A stretch of DNA of 64,000 nucleotides from the NCBI RefSeq assembly GCF_007747655.1, contig NZ_CP036274.1:3534001-3598000 (forward strand), in the 5' to 3' direction. Position numbers and translations under genes: made by a program. The stretch is from Anatilimnocola aggregata. Lineage in GTDB: Bacteria > Planctomycetota > Planctomycetia > Pirellulales > Pirellulaceae. Positions 54,564 through 63,700 of the stretch are shown piece after piece (the stretch's first letter is position 1; the number at the start of each line of letters is the position of its first letter). The notes under the pieces were generated by a model that worked only from the letters and a program-made list of their open reading frames with translations, did no database searches and was not told the DNA's origin.

Positions 54564-54594
54564 GCCCCTGGCTTCGGCTGGGGGCTTTCCTTTT
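54564..54594 (+). terminator. Rho-independent terminator before the integrase
   Basis: A 9-bp stem (GCCCCTGGC / GCTGGGGGC, with two G-T pairs) closed by a stable TTCG tetraloop and followed by TTTCCTTTT. It ends the small-gene operon at 54550; the integrase ribosome-binding site GGAGA follows at once, so the integrase may depend on read-through or on a promoter within this gap. Confidence 0.75.
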
Positions 54595-54607
54595 GGAGAA
54601 ACGAACA

Positions 54608-55924
54608 ATGGACGAGATCACCGTCAAAGTTACGAAGTATGCCGACCGCCGATTCTGGCTGATGTACTACGATTGCCCGATGAGCGGCAACCGGGAAACC
54701 CGCAGCACGAAGCAGGACAAGCAGAAGGATGCCGAGAAGGTAGCCGCCAAGTGGGAGGCTGAGCTACGCGAAGGACGCTATAAGCCGCTGGTCAATATCG
54801 GCTGGGCTGAGTTCCGCGAACGGTATGAAGCCGAAGTTGTGCCGCGAATGGCAGTCACCACACGGAGCGCCATAGCCACCACGCTCAACAGTATCGAGCG
54901 GATTCTCAACCCGCAGCGACTCCGCGACCTGACCGAGGAGCGATTGAGCTATTACCAATCGAAGCTGCGAGCGGCCAAGCTGGCCGAACCGTCGATTCGC
55001 TCCTATTTCGCGCACCTCAAGTCGGCGCTGGCATGGGCTGCTGATCTGAAGTTGCTGGCCGCAGTTCCCAAGGTGAAGCTCGCCAAGCGTGGTAAAGGCG
55101 TGAAGATGATGAAGGGCAGGCCGATTACCGGCGAAGAGTTCGACCGAATGCTGGCCAGCGTGGAAGCCGGCTTACTGCTCGCCGCGAAGGAACGCCGGGC
55201 AATCCGTGTTAAGAGCGAACGGCGTGGCAATGAAAAGCCGCAGAAGGCCCGCAGCGATGCCGCCAAGTTGGCTGACCAGAAACGCAATGAAGCATTCGCC
55301 AAGGCTACAGCCCCCGCGTGGCGCCGCCTGCTGGTCGGTCTGAGGCTTTCCGGCTTGCGGCTCGGGGAAGCTCTCAACCTCTCTTGGGACGATGAGTCTG
55401 GAATTCTGGTCGACCTGAGCGGCAAGCGCCCGATGCTGCGAATCTTTGCCGATCAAGAGAAAGGTGGTCAGGACCGGATGCACCCGGTGACGCCGGACTT
55501 TGCCGAGTTCCTGTGGGCAACCACGCCGGCAGAACGCACGGGCCCGGTGTTCCCGATTCCGAGCAAGGGATTCCGGCAGACCGTGGGCATGGTCTGGGCT
55601 TCGATGGTGATTGCCTGCATTGGCCGGGCTGCTCACGTCGTCGTCGACAAGGAATCGGGCAAGTTCGCCAGCGCTCACGATCTGCGCCGGACGTTCGGCG
55701 AGAAGTGGTCCAAGCTCGTGATGCCCGTTGTTCTGCAGCAGCTAATGCGGCACGAGGACATCAGCACGACGATGCGGTTCTACGTTGGCAAGAATGCCGA
55801 AGCGACTGCCGATGCGGTCTGGGAGGCTGCCGGACGAATCAACACTTTCGTCAACAGTCAGCCAGAATCGAAGAATGAGCAGAGGCTCGAATCGTCGCAA
55901 GTGCTTGGCACTTCAGCGACTTAG
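54608..55924 (+). CDS. Tyrosine-type site-specific integrase
   Basis: ATG 54608 follows GGAGA; 438 residues. The N-terminal arm-binding part (~1-60) and SAM-like core-binding domain (~65-160) are followed by the catalytic domain: Arg251 in LSGLRLGEALNL, HDLRR (~356-360), His in LMRHEDISTTM and nucleophile Tyr390 in RFYVG. A ~50-residue Lys/Arg/Ala-rich insertion (KSERRGNEKPQKARSD...) separates the core-binding and catalytic parts. The stop lies four bases from the 3' end of tRNA-Gln, marking that tRNA as the integration target. Confidence 0.93.
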   Translation: MDEITVKVTKYADRRFWLMYYDCPMSGNRETRSTKQDKQKDAEKVAAKWEAELREGRYKPLVNIGWAEFRERYEAEVVPRMAVTTRSAIATTLNSIERILNPQRLRDLTEERLSYYQSKLRAAKLAEPSIRSYFAHLKSALAWAADLKLLAAVPKVKLAKRGKGVKMMKGRPITGEEFDRMLASVEAGLLLAAKERRAIRVKSERRGNEKPQKARSDAAKLADQKRNEAFAKATAPAWRRLLVGLRLSGLRLGEALNLSWDDESGILVDLSGKRPMLRIFADQEKGGQDRMHPVTPDFAEFLWATTPAERTGPVFPIPSKGFRQTVGMVWASMVIACIGRAAHVVVDKESGKFASAHDLRRTFGEKWSKLVMPVVLQQLMRHEDISTTMRFYVGKNAEATADAVWEAAGRINTFVNSQPESKNEQRLESSQVLGTSAT

Positions 55925-55928
55925 AAAA

Positions 55929-55999
55929 TTGACCTCCATGGATTTGAACCATGACTAAATGATCCAGAATCATTCGTGCTACCGTTACACCAGAGGTCA
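55929..55999 (-). tRNA. tRNA-Gln (anticodon CUG)
   Basis: On the minus strand: acceptor arms TGACCTC (from 55999) and GAGGTCA with discriminator A at 55929; D-arm GTG...CAC; anticodon stem AATGA-TTCTGGA-TCATT with anticodon CTG (Gln, codon CAG); T-arm CATGG-TTCAAAT-CCATG. CCA is not encoded. Its 3' end abuts the integrase gene, so it carries the attachment site, left intact by the integration. Confidence 0.92.
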
Positions 56000-56080
56000 A
56001 GGTGAGTCTTAAAGTTACGTCGTTTTGGCAGGTGGGTCAAGGGTGGTTACGGCAACGACTTTCTGAAGCTGTTGCAGTCT

Positions 56081-57793
56081 TCACCTTACACCCTGAGAAA
56101 TAGCTTCCACCGGATTCCCCTTGCGGATGGCGGCGAGGATAGCGCGGAGGCGCTGGCGATAGTACTTCATGCCGGGAAAGAAAAAGCAAGCGGCGGCGAC
56201 GACACCGAAAATGAAGTGCGCGTATTCGGGAAACAGTGCCATCAGTCCGGCCGTTGCAAACAGGGCGAAGGCCTGGATATAGAAGGCCCCGGTGAGCATG
56301 CCCGCTTTGATCAAAAAGGCCATACCGTTGATGATGCCCAGCATGGGCGAGAGTTCAAGCACATCGAGTTCCAGCCAATACTCCAGCGGGAAGAGGAGCG
56401 CGATGCTGATCATACTGCCGGCCCAGATGTGGGCGATTTGCCGCTCGACAAAGGTCACTGGCCCCATGCGACGACGAAGAGCCCAGAAAACTGCCGCCCA
56501 AGTTCCGAGCCCCGCGGTCCACAGCAAGAAGTAATGCCAGCGGTTATCGTCGCCCGACAACTCCAAAGCGTTCGTCAAGCAGCAAACGAGAAACAGCACC
56601 AAGCTGTGCCACATCCACAGCAGCCCCCAGTTTTCCAGAACCTGCGCGTGATGCGTCTCGCGCATCCAGCCTGCCAGGACTTGGGCAAACCGCCCACTGC
56701 GGGCCGAGATGCTCTCGTCGTTTAGATAGGCGTCGAGATCGCGGGCGAGCGCTGCGGCCGATGTGTACCGGAGATCGGTGGGCTTTTGCAGGCAGCGGAG
56801 GCAGATCATTTCCAGATCGCGGTCGGCATGTTGGTTGAGCATGCGCGGTGGAACGGGATCTTGCTCAAGCACCATTAGCACGGTTTCGACCGGCGAAGCA
56901 CCTTGAAAGGGTGGACGACCTGTCAGCATGTGATACAGCACCACACCCAGGCTATACACGTCGCTGGTTGGTCCGACTTGCCCGCGATTGCCGGCGGCTT
57001 GCTCGGGTGCCATGTAAGCCGGAGTGCCGAGAATCGCGCCAGTCTTCGTCAAGCTCGGCTCATCGCTGATCTGCTTTGCCAGGCCGAAATCGGTGACGTG
57101 CGGCTGACCCTGCTCATCAAGGAGAATATTCGACGGCTTGAGGTCGCGGTGAAGCACGCCCTTTTCGTGGGCAAAATGGATGGCACGCGCGACCGACACC
57201 AGTAGCTTTGCGGCGTCGCGCGAGGGCATTGGCCCATCGGCCAGTCGCTGGGCGAGCGTGGTGCCACGGATGTACTTCATGCTGAAGTACGGACGACCTT
57301 CGATCTCGCCCACTTCATACACAGGGACAATGCCCGGATGATCGAGCTTCGCTGCCGCTTGCGCTTCGGCTTGAAAGCGTTCTCGTTCTGCATGGCGGGC
57401 CAGTTGCCCGCGCAAGATCATCTTGATGGCAACCTCGCGTCCCAAGCTCTCTTGCTTGGCGCGAAAGACGACTCCCATGCCGCCACGACCGAGTTCTTCG
57501 AGCAACACATAATCGCCCAACTGACTCGGCAACTCCAGCGAGCCAGTGCCGGAATCGTGCTTGCCGGGAGCCATCGTTTCTGCGACTGAGGAACTCTTGC
57601 CGGCCACCTGCGCAACCATAATTGCGCCCCACAGTTCGCGCAAATCACTGGCGAAGATGGGGTGCTCGCGGCATTGCCCTTCCAGGTCGATCTGCTCGCC
57701 GCGCTGCGCACGGTCGGCCAAGTCAGCAATGAGCATGGCGAGTCGCTCTTCGTGCTGATTGGCTTCAAGATCGTGCGGAGAAGGCTGAATCAT
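56081..57793 (-). CDS. Membrane Ser/Thr protein kinase (PknB-like)
   Basis: 570 residues. A ~75-residue N-terminal region is followed by the kinase domain (~93-360): GRGGMGVV loop, VAIKM Lys, HRDLKPSN catalytic loop, DFGLAK magnesium loop, GTPAYMAPEQA activation-end, SDVYSLGVVLYHMLTG. Five to six membrane helices fill ~400-550 (LVLFLVCCLTNALEL to FIFGVVAAACFFFP). The C-terminus is short and basic. No extracellular ligand domain is evident. It starts 18 bases after the ECF sigma stop, so the two are one operon; ECF sigma/kinase pairs are a planctomycete trademark in which the kinase is thought to control the sigma factor. Confidence 0.92.
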   Translation of the reverse strand: MIQPSPHDLEANQHEERLAMLIADLADRAQRGEQIDLEGQCREHPIFASDLRELWGAIMVAQVAGKSSSVAETMAPGKHDSGTGSLELPSQLGDYVLLEELGRGGMGVVFRAKQESLGREVAIKMILRGQLARHAERERFQAEAQAAAKLDHPGIVPVYEVGEIEGRPYFSMKYIRGTTLAQRLADGPMPSRDAAKLLVSVARAIHFAHEKGVLHRDLKPSNILLDEQGQPHVTDFGLAKQISDEPSLTKTGAILGTPAYMAPEQAAGNRGQVGPTSDVYSLGVVLYHMLTGRPPFQGASPVETVLMVLEQDPVPPRMLNQHADRDLEMICLRCLQKPTDLRYTSAAALARDLDAYLNDESISARSGRFAQVLAGWMRETHHAQVLENWGLLWMWHSLVLFLVCCLTNALELSGDDNRWHYFLLWTAGLGTWAAVFWALRRRMGPVTFVERQIAHIWAGSMISIALLFPLEYWLELDVLELSPMLGIINGMAFLIKAGMLTGAFYIQAFALFATAGLMALFPEYAHFIFGVVAAACFFFPGMKYYRQRLRAILAAIRKGNPVEAISQGVR

Positions 57794-57811
57794 GCCGATT
57801 GCGAGCAGTGT

Positions 57812-58456
57812 TTACTCGGCCCCTTCATCGATGACAGAAGTCGGATCGTTGAGCAACACTCGTAGCCGTTTGATCGCCCGCAAATAACGCATGCTGGCCG
57901 CCGGTTCACTGAGGCTAAGTGCCTGAGCGATCTCTTGATTCGAGAGTTGCTCGAAATGCCGCATGATGATGATTTCGCAGTCTTGATCGGGCAGCTTGGT
58001 AATCGCGAGTTCCACGGCTTTCACCATTTCCGCTTGTGTTGCTGCCGCAGCAGGTGTCATTTGCGGGTCGCACAGCTGGGCGACGAGCTGCATCGTCGAA
58101 TGATCGTCGGCCCCTGCCACCAACATCGGTTGCTCGCGATCGACGCTTCGTTTGGCGGAACCGCGGTGCCGCCGGTGGGCATCGATAATTCGATCCTGGG
58201 CAATTTGCCGGAGCCAAAGGTGAAATGGCATTACGGGATTGGCGATATAGTCTTGCAGCCGGCGATTCGCCTCGACGAGGACGTCCTGCACGACGTCGCT
58301 CACATCGACGCGTCGTTGCACTTTATGGTCGAGCCGCATCTGCACCATGCGACGGAGCGAATCGCGATGGCGGTCCATCAGGCGGTTCACCGCATCGGCA
58401 TTCCCGTCTTTAGCACCGGCGAGCAGATCTTGCGTTGGTTCTGGTTGTGGCCACAT
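57812..58456 (-). CDS. ECF RNA polymerase sigma factor (kinase-associated type)
   Basis: The ATG at 58456 (MWPQPEPTQDLLAGAKDG) matches the start seen in this sigma group; a longer frame to 58591 has no support. 214 residues. Region 2 includes LRRMVQMRLDHKVQRRVDVSD, QDVLVEANRRLQDY and WLRQIAQDRIIDAHRRHRG. Region 4 has LPDQDCEIIIMRHFEQLSN, QEIAQALSLSEPAASMRYLR. It is followed at once by the Ser/Thr kinase gene, and no anti-sigma gene is adjacent, as expected for kinase-regulated ECFs. Confidence 0.88.
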   Translation of the reverse strand: MWPQPEPTQDLLAGAKDGNADAVNRLMDRHRDSLRRMVQMRLDHKVQRRVDVSDVVQDVLVEANRRLQDYIANPVMPFHLWLRQIAQDRIIDAHRRHRGSAKRSVDREQPMLVAGADDHSTMQLVAQLCDPQMTPAAAATQAEMVKAVELAITKLPDQDCEIIIMRHFEQLSNQEIAQALSLSEPAASMRYLRAIKRLRVLLNDPTSVIDEGAE

Positions 58457-58659
58457 GGGGACATTATCGCCTGCGGCGGGGGCCAGAGCGAGAGTGGTAG
58501 AGGTAACAGGAAAATCGTTGGTGTTAAGTGGTAGATTCGGCCATTTGAAATCTGGCAGCAAACCACCTAACTTATGGAGGCTGGCCGGCATTTCCCTGGA
58601 GCGTCACTCCAACGCTGGCGCCTCACTCAGCAAACAAACATCTCTTGAGGTTCCACCAG

Positions 58660-59811
58660 ATGACACTCAAGTCCGATCTTTTCAAAAAGAGTCAGCAACT
58701 CAAAGATTGTGAAGTCAAAGACAGCGCCCATATCGTGGCCGATGAGCCCCCCAAACGTCGCGGCGTGAATAACAAGGGGCCGCATGTGCCGCTGATTCAC
58801 AAGGCGTTGCGGAAGGTAATGTCCAACCCCAAATTTGGCCTGGAGGAACCGGACGAAGTCTACGGTCCGCTGACGGCCGAGGTGGTGCGGCAGTTCAAGC
58901 TGGGGCCGCCCATGATTTTGAACAAGGCACTCGGCCAAACGACACCGGACAACATCATTGGCAAATTGACGATCAAGGAACTGGATCGTCAGGTAGCGCT
59001 GCTCGAAGGGAAGGAACTTCCCGATCTGCCGATCGTGCCTCTCGATCCCGACGCGCGCCGCTTCACGGTGGTGCCGTTCACGTCGCTGGGGCCTTTTATG
59101 ATCAGCGAGCAAAAACATAATCCCGGCGAAGACGACCTCGACAGCACGCCACGCCAGCCCAGGAACGTGCCGATGACGCAAGCGCTCAAAGATAAAATGG
59201 CGCTTGCTCGTGCTTCGCTGACCTTCGCCGAAGCCTCGATGAAACTCGAAATCCGGGGAGCTGCTGGTGCCCTGGGTGAGGATATGGCGAATCGCTTTTT
59301 TAAGAACGGCGCCGTGCAAGAAATGCCCTTTGGCCCGAACGATCTCCTGACGCAGGCCGTGGCCAAGTCACCCACCTTCCTCGCTTGTCATAAGGAAGTG
59401 CAGGATTTGATTACGGAGACCCTCAAAGAGCGAATCGTGAAAGAGCATGTTTGCGACTATCACGATCTGGACGTCGTTCGACATCGCATTGTGCCCGACT
59501 TGCCGAATTGGCCCGCCTTTCCTCCAAGTGAACTTGCCCTCAAAGCCGTGATCGGAGGGACCAAAGGACTGGAAGTTTATCTCACCAATTTCACCGCAAG
59601 CGACGATCCGCCCCGCTGGCAATCGAAGTTGAAATATGTGCTCTACGACCATTTCGGTATCAACGACTCCGACCTGATTTTGAACAGCACCTTGCACGGT
59701 ACCCAAGGGCAGGTCTCAATGTGGGTGATGCAGCACGAAAAGCGCCCGGGACATTTTCCGTTTATCACCAAGATCACCCTGTTCTTGGACGGCAGCGGAG
59801 ATTTGTCATGA
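58660..59811 (+). CDS. Unknown protein with peptidoglycan-binding-like segment (DUF3289-like C-terminus)
   Basis: ATG 58660 has GAGG nine bases upstream; 383 residues. Residues ~40-110 (VPLIHKALRKVMSNPKFGLE, DEVYGPLTAEVVRQFK, IGKLTIKELDRQ) resemble a PG_binding_1 fold (helix, then G-P-x-T-x-x-V-x-x-F). The C-terminal ~70 residues (LKYVLYDHFGINDSDL, SMWVMQHEKRPGHFPFITKI) resemble DUF3289, a domain seen in secretion-system-linked proteins. No signal peptide. It is transcribed divergently from the ECF-kinase operon, sharing the 203-bp gap 58457-58659. Confidence 0.7.
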   Translation: MTLKSDLFKKSQQLKDCEVKDSAHIVADEPPKRRGVNNKGPHVPLIHKALRKVMSNPKFGLEEPDEVYGPLTAEVVRQFKLGPPMILNKALGQTTPDNIIGKLTIKELDRQVALLEGKELPDLPIVPLDPDARRFTVVPFTSLGPFMISEQKHNPGEDDLDSTPRQPRNVPMTQALKDKMALARASLTFAEASMKLEIRGAAGALGEDMANRFFKNGAVQEMPFGPNDLLTQAVAKSPTFLACHKEVQDLITETLKERIVKEHVCDYHDLDVVRHRIVPDLPNWPAFPPSELALKAVIGGTKGLEVYLTNFTASDDPPRWQSKLKYVLYDHFGINDSDLILNSTLHGTQGQVSMWVMQHEKRPGHFPFITKITLFLDGSGDLS

Positions 59812-60095
59812 TCACTCTTGGTCGGAGGTGAGAGGAAAGTTTGGCTGGGGATGGTCGTGAAGCGACCGCCCCCAGAAGCATGGATGATCAATTGAACTGG
59901 GGGTTGCTCTGGCGCTCCGTCCCCATTCGCGCACGATTCGTGCCCTGGCCCCTCATCTCTGGCCCCAACTCCCCCTAAATCCTTACCAGCTGCAAACTTC
60001 CCTCCCCTCCCCTGCCCTGTTTCTGCTAAAAAACTGGCTGGGAATCTCGGGGCACAAATCAAAACGTGCTGGCGCGTCGTCTGTATTAAGAAGGC

Positions 60096-60659
60096 ATGAG
60101 TGTGGCATCCCCCTCCCGCAAAGCTGTCGGCAGCGATACCGCGGTCCAGCCGGCAACGCGCCCGGCTAGATCGTTGGAGGACGCGTTTGCGCTCCACCAG
60201 TCGGAATTGCTCGGCACGCTGTACTACCTGGTGGGGAATTTGGAAGATGCCCGCGACGCCTTGCAGGAAGCGTTCGTCAAGTGTTGGAAGCATCAGGACC
60301 AGGTCGAGGGAGTGCAAAACCTCAAGGCCTGGATTTTCCGAATTGCTTTAAATACGGGGCGCGACCTGCGCGAGACCGCCTGGCGGCGCAAGCGGCAAGG
60401 CCTGCCTGAAGACGAAAATTCACTAGCAGGGAACCAACTGCGCCCGGACGAAATTGTGGAACACGATGAACGTATGCAGCGGCTACGCAGTGCGATGCAA
60501 CTGCTGCGAGAAGAAGAGAAAGAAGTCTTTCTGCTGCGGCAGAACGGCGAGTTGACCTACGAAGAAATTGCCGAGGCCTTGGGCATTCCCTCGGGCACGG
60601 TGAAAACGCGGATGCGGTTGGCCCTAGCGAGATTGCGAGAAGTGCTGGCCGAAGGATGA
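60096..60659 (+). CDS. ECF RNA polymerase sigma factor
   Basis: 187 residues. Region 2: LYYLVGNLEDARDALQEAFV, KCWKHQDQ, LKAWIFRIALNTGRDLRE. Region 4: LLREEEKEVFLLRQNGELTY, EEIAEALGIPSGTVKTRMRL. AAGAAGG sits immediately before the ATG, closer than usual. The next gene, 93 bases on, encodes a membrane anti-sigma-like fusion protein, so the pair is a sigma/anti-sigma unit. The 284-bp gap upstream holds no other gene that I can see. Confidence 0.93.
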   Translation: MSVASPSRKAVGSDTAVQPATRPARSLEDAFALHQSELLGTLYYLVGNLEDARDALQEAFVKCWKHQDQVEGVQNLKAWIFRIALNTGRDLRETAWRRKRQGLPEDENSLAGNQLRPDEIVEHDERMQRLRSAMQLLREEEKEVFLLRQNGELTYEEIAEALGIPSGTVKTRMRLALARLREVLAEG

Positions 60660-60752
60660 CGCCGGTAACAAGGTCAGAATGATTGCAACAGGATTTTGCA
60701 GCTGTTGGCGAAACTCACGATGGGCGAGCCAGCGGCGGGAATGTCAGGCAAG

Positions 60753-63700
60753 ATGAATACGAACGAAGAACTCCGACAGCAACTTTGGGAAATGGCCTAC
60801 GGCCTACTTGATCCCGAGGCAGAAGCTGCGCTGCACACGCAAATCAAGTCCGATCCGGCAATTGCCCGGCTGTATGCCGAAGTGCGTTTGCAGACCGACC
60901 TGGTCTCGAATGCTGCCCGCGTCGAAGATTCGTCTCTCAATATTTCTATCGGTCCTGCTGCAGACGTTGCCACGCAAGACCATCGCGTTCGTTCCAAGTC
61001 TCCTTCGCGTAGCCATTCGAAAGCCTCGCCTCGGCCCTTGGCTACAGGTGCACAGTACCAGGCCGGCAGTTCAACCAATTGGCTGGCGATCATCGGTACG
61101 ACGGCCCTGTTGTTCCTATTAGGTTTTGGGTTGTGGCAGCCGGAGTTTCTCGCTCGTTCGGTGACGATTCAAAACACGGCGATGAACTCCGAGCCGCGTG
61201 AAGCATTTTTCACCACCGTGAGTGTTCCTTCGGCCCTGAACGAAGGCCTGACAAACACGATTGAAGTCGAGACACGCAGCACCCAGGACCAAGCCTTTGC
61301 AGCTGACCTGGATGTGCGGCTGGTCGATGCGGCGGGACGTGAAACGTTTCGCCAAAAACTGAGTACCAACGAAAAAGGTCGGGCTGAAGTTTTGTTGCCC
61401 GGCGCGGCGCTACGCCCCGGGGTGCGATTGCAAGTTTCTCCCGCCGCTGAGCAAGCGCAAGGCCAGCGAGATCAAACGCAAAGTCTGTCGACAGAGTTGC
61501 CGATTGCTGCGGAACGTCAGCGAACTCTGATGTTGCTCGAAAAGCCGTTTGCCGATCCTGGTGAGAAAGTTGGTTTCACCATGGTGGGGGTCAAGGAGTT
61601 TTCGAAGGAAACTCAGTTGCCGCCAGCGGATGAGTTGATGGTCGAGAATCGCGCGGGCGCCGATGTGGTGCAGCCCATGTGGACTGCCGATGCGAACATC
61701 GGTGTCATCAAAGGCGAGTTTGAACTTCCTCCGGCAAGTTCGACAAATGGACTGACGATGCGACGGGAAGCAGCCGGTCTCAAGACTGTGGAACAGCAAA
61801 CTGCCGGCGTTGATCTCTTAGCGAACAGATCTGCGGCTGAGGGCAATGTGATTGAAAAGCAATCGTTGCCCCTGTCACGTGGTTTGATGCTGCGCAACGA
61901 CAACGCAGCCTCGGCGAACGGAACTAATCGCAATAACGAACCCATGCGTAAAGCGGGCGAGAGCGCTCTGAAGCTGGCTCGCACAGCCGATTCGCAGGCA
62001 TTGGCCGCCAATCTCTCCGGTGCTGCCAACCAGACGGAGAGTGGCAAAACTCCTGCTCTGCCCGCGCCAGCAATGGCCCCCGCTGCAGCACCGGTTGAGG
62101 TAGCTCCTGTTGCTCCGCCGGCACCTCCCTTGGCAGCGAAAGGCTTTCAACGGGGAACTTTGGAGGACGGACGTGCTCAGTTAGCAGATGCAAAAAACAA
62201 GAGTCAGGTTCCAGAGGTTTCACGCAACGTTGCTCCCAGCAAACCTGGCGCGGTTGCTGTTGATAAGTCTGACCTTCCTCCGCCCAAGGCTGATCAACTG
62301 GCTGCGAATCAAGTTGAAGCAGAGCAAGCGAATAGTAAACTGTCAGCATTGAAGCTGCAGGCGAAGGAGTCCGCCAACTTCAAATCTCTGGCAAGTAACG
62401 GACGAGAACCACAGGCCGCGCTGTCGCCGACGGATATTCACGAATCGTTGGGTGATTTGCCCGTTCCGGCTGAGTTGGCGAGGCAGTCAGTGATTGTCGT
62501 TGCGACGAAAGACAATACGGTGATTGCTCGCCAAGAGCTTAGTCCGCAAGAGCTCGCAGCAAACAAGCGAATCTCGCTTCCGCCCGAAGTTGAAGGTGTA
62601 GTTGACCTGGAGTATTTTCGTCCAGGTGATTCGAGCGCGCCCATCTATCGTCAACAAGTGAAGCGAGCTGCCTCGCGCTCGTTGCACTTTGCGATCGAGG
62701 GGCTGAAAGACGACTATGCTCCCGGTGAGCGAGTGCAATTAAAAGTGCGCGTGCAAGATGAAGAAGGTCGCCCTGTCTCGGCGGCAGTCGGCGTTCGCGT
62801 GTGGGAAGAAAACGCGGTGCAGCAAGTGCGCGAGCCGCTACTGCTTGCTGATTCGTTTTCGCGAGCCAAGGCTCGTTCGGTTGATGTCGACGAAAAGCAA
62901 TCGCTGGCTCTGGCGGGGACGTCTCAATTTCGCAAATCGGCCGTGCAGTTAAATTCACGCGCTGCAGATCCACCCGCAGTTGCAGCGGCCAATGCTCCAG
63001 GCGAACTAGCGGCTGCTCCTGCCGGTGGCCAATTGGGCGCTGCCAACGCTCTTGAGGCAGAACGCAAAGATGGTCAACGAGATCTCGCGAAGGCGCAGAT
63101 GGCGTCTGACGAAACAGGATTCGCCCTGGCTCCCGTGAGCGTGATAGTGGCCGACAACCGCGCCGAAGTAATGAATGAAGTGAACCGTGCTGCTGACATG
63201 ACCGCCGCGCTGGAAAGTCAACGGCAATCGAGTCAGCGCAGAATCATCGGCAAGGTGTTGGCATTTTCTGCCGGTGCCCTGTTGTTGCTTGTTGGCGTGT
63301 TGGCTGTCGCGCGCCGCCCCGTACGCCCGCTCGTTTGGCTTCCTGCGGTCAGCGTGGCGCTCCTCACGCTCGTGGTGGGAGCGGTTCAGCTCGTGTCTTC
63401 GGGGGCACGCCAGTCGTTGCCTCACTCAGCAGCAGCTCCGGCGATTGAGATCGCCATGTCGCCGGCTGAATCACAGAACGAGGTGCCCATTTCACCGCCC
63501 AGCGCTGAGGTTACTTCTGCGGAAATAGAATCGCTGAAGCGAACTACTCCTGCTCAAGCAGTTGCTGCTAACGGTGAGTCGAACGATGCGGTCGTTAGGG
63601 TGCCTGCAGCGCTACCGCCAGCACCGGTCGTAGCCGCGCGAGAGATGAAGCGAGAAGGTACCACGCTCGATTCGCCAGCGCTGCAACAGACGCAAGCTCC

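Larger units (their letters stand above)
48255..55928 (+). mobile_element. Integrative phage-like element in tRNA-Gln, left end deleted
   Basis: A run of small, closely spaced plus-strand genes of phage/satellite type (HTH, zinc ribbon, coiled-coil, tape-measure-like, GIY-YIG-like nuclease, Cro/XRE regulator on the minus strand) ends with a tyrosine integrase whose stop is four bases from the 3' end of a tRNA-Gln gene. No capsid, portal, terminase large subunit or lysis gene is present in what remains. The other attachment site, a repeat of the tRNA 3' end, is not found in the window, which agrees with loss of the left part at the IS21 junction. Confidence 0.65.
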
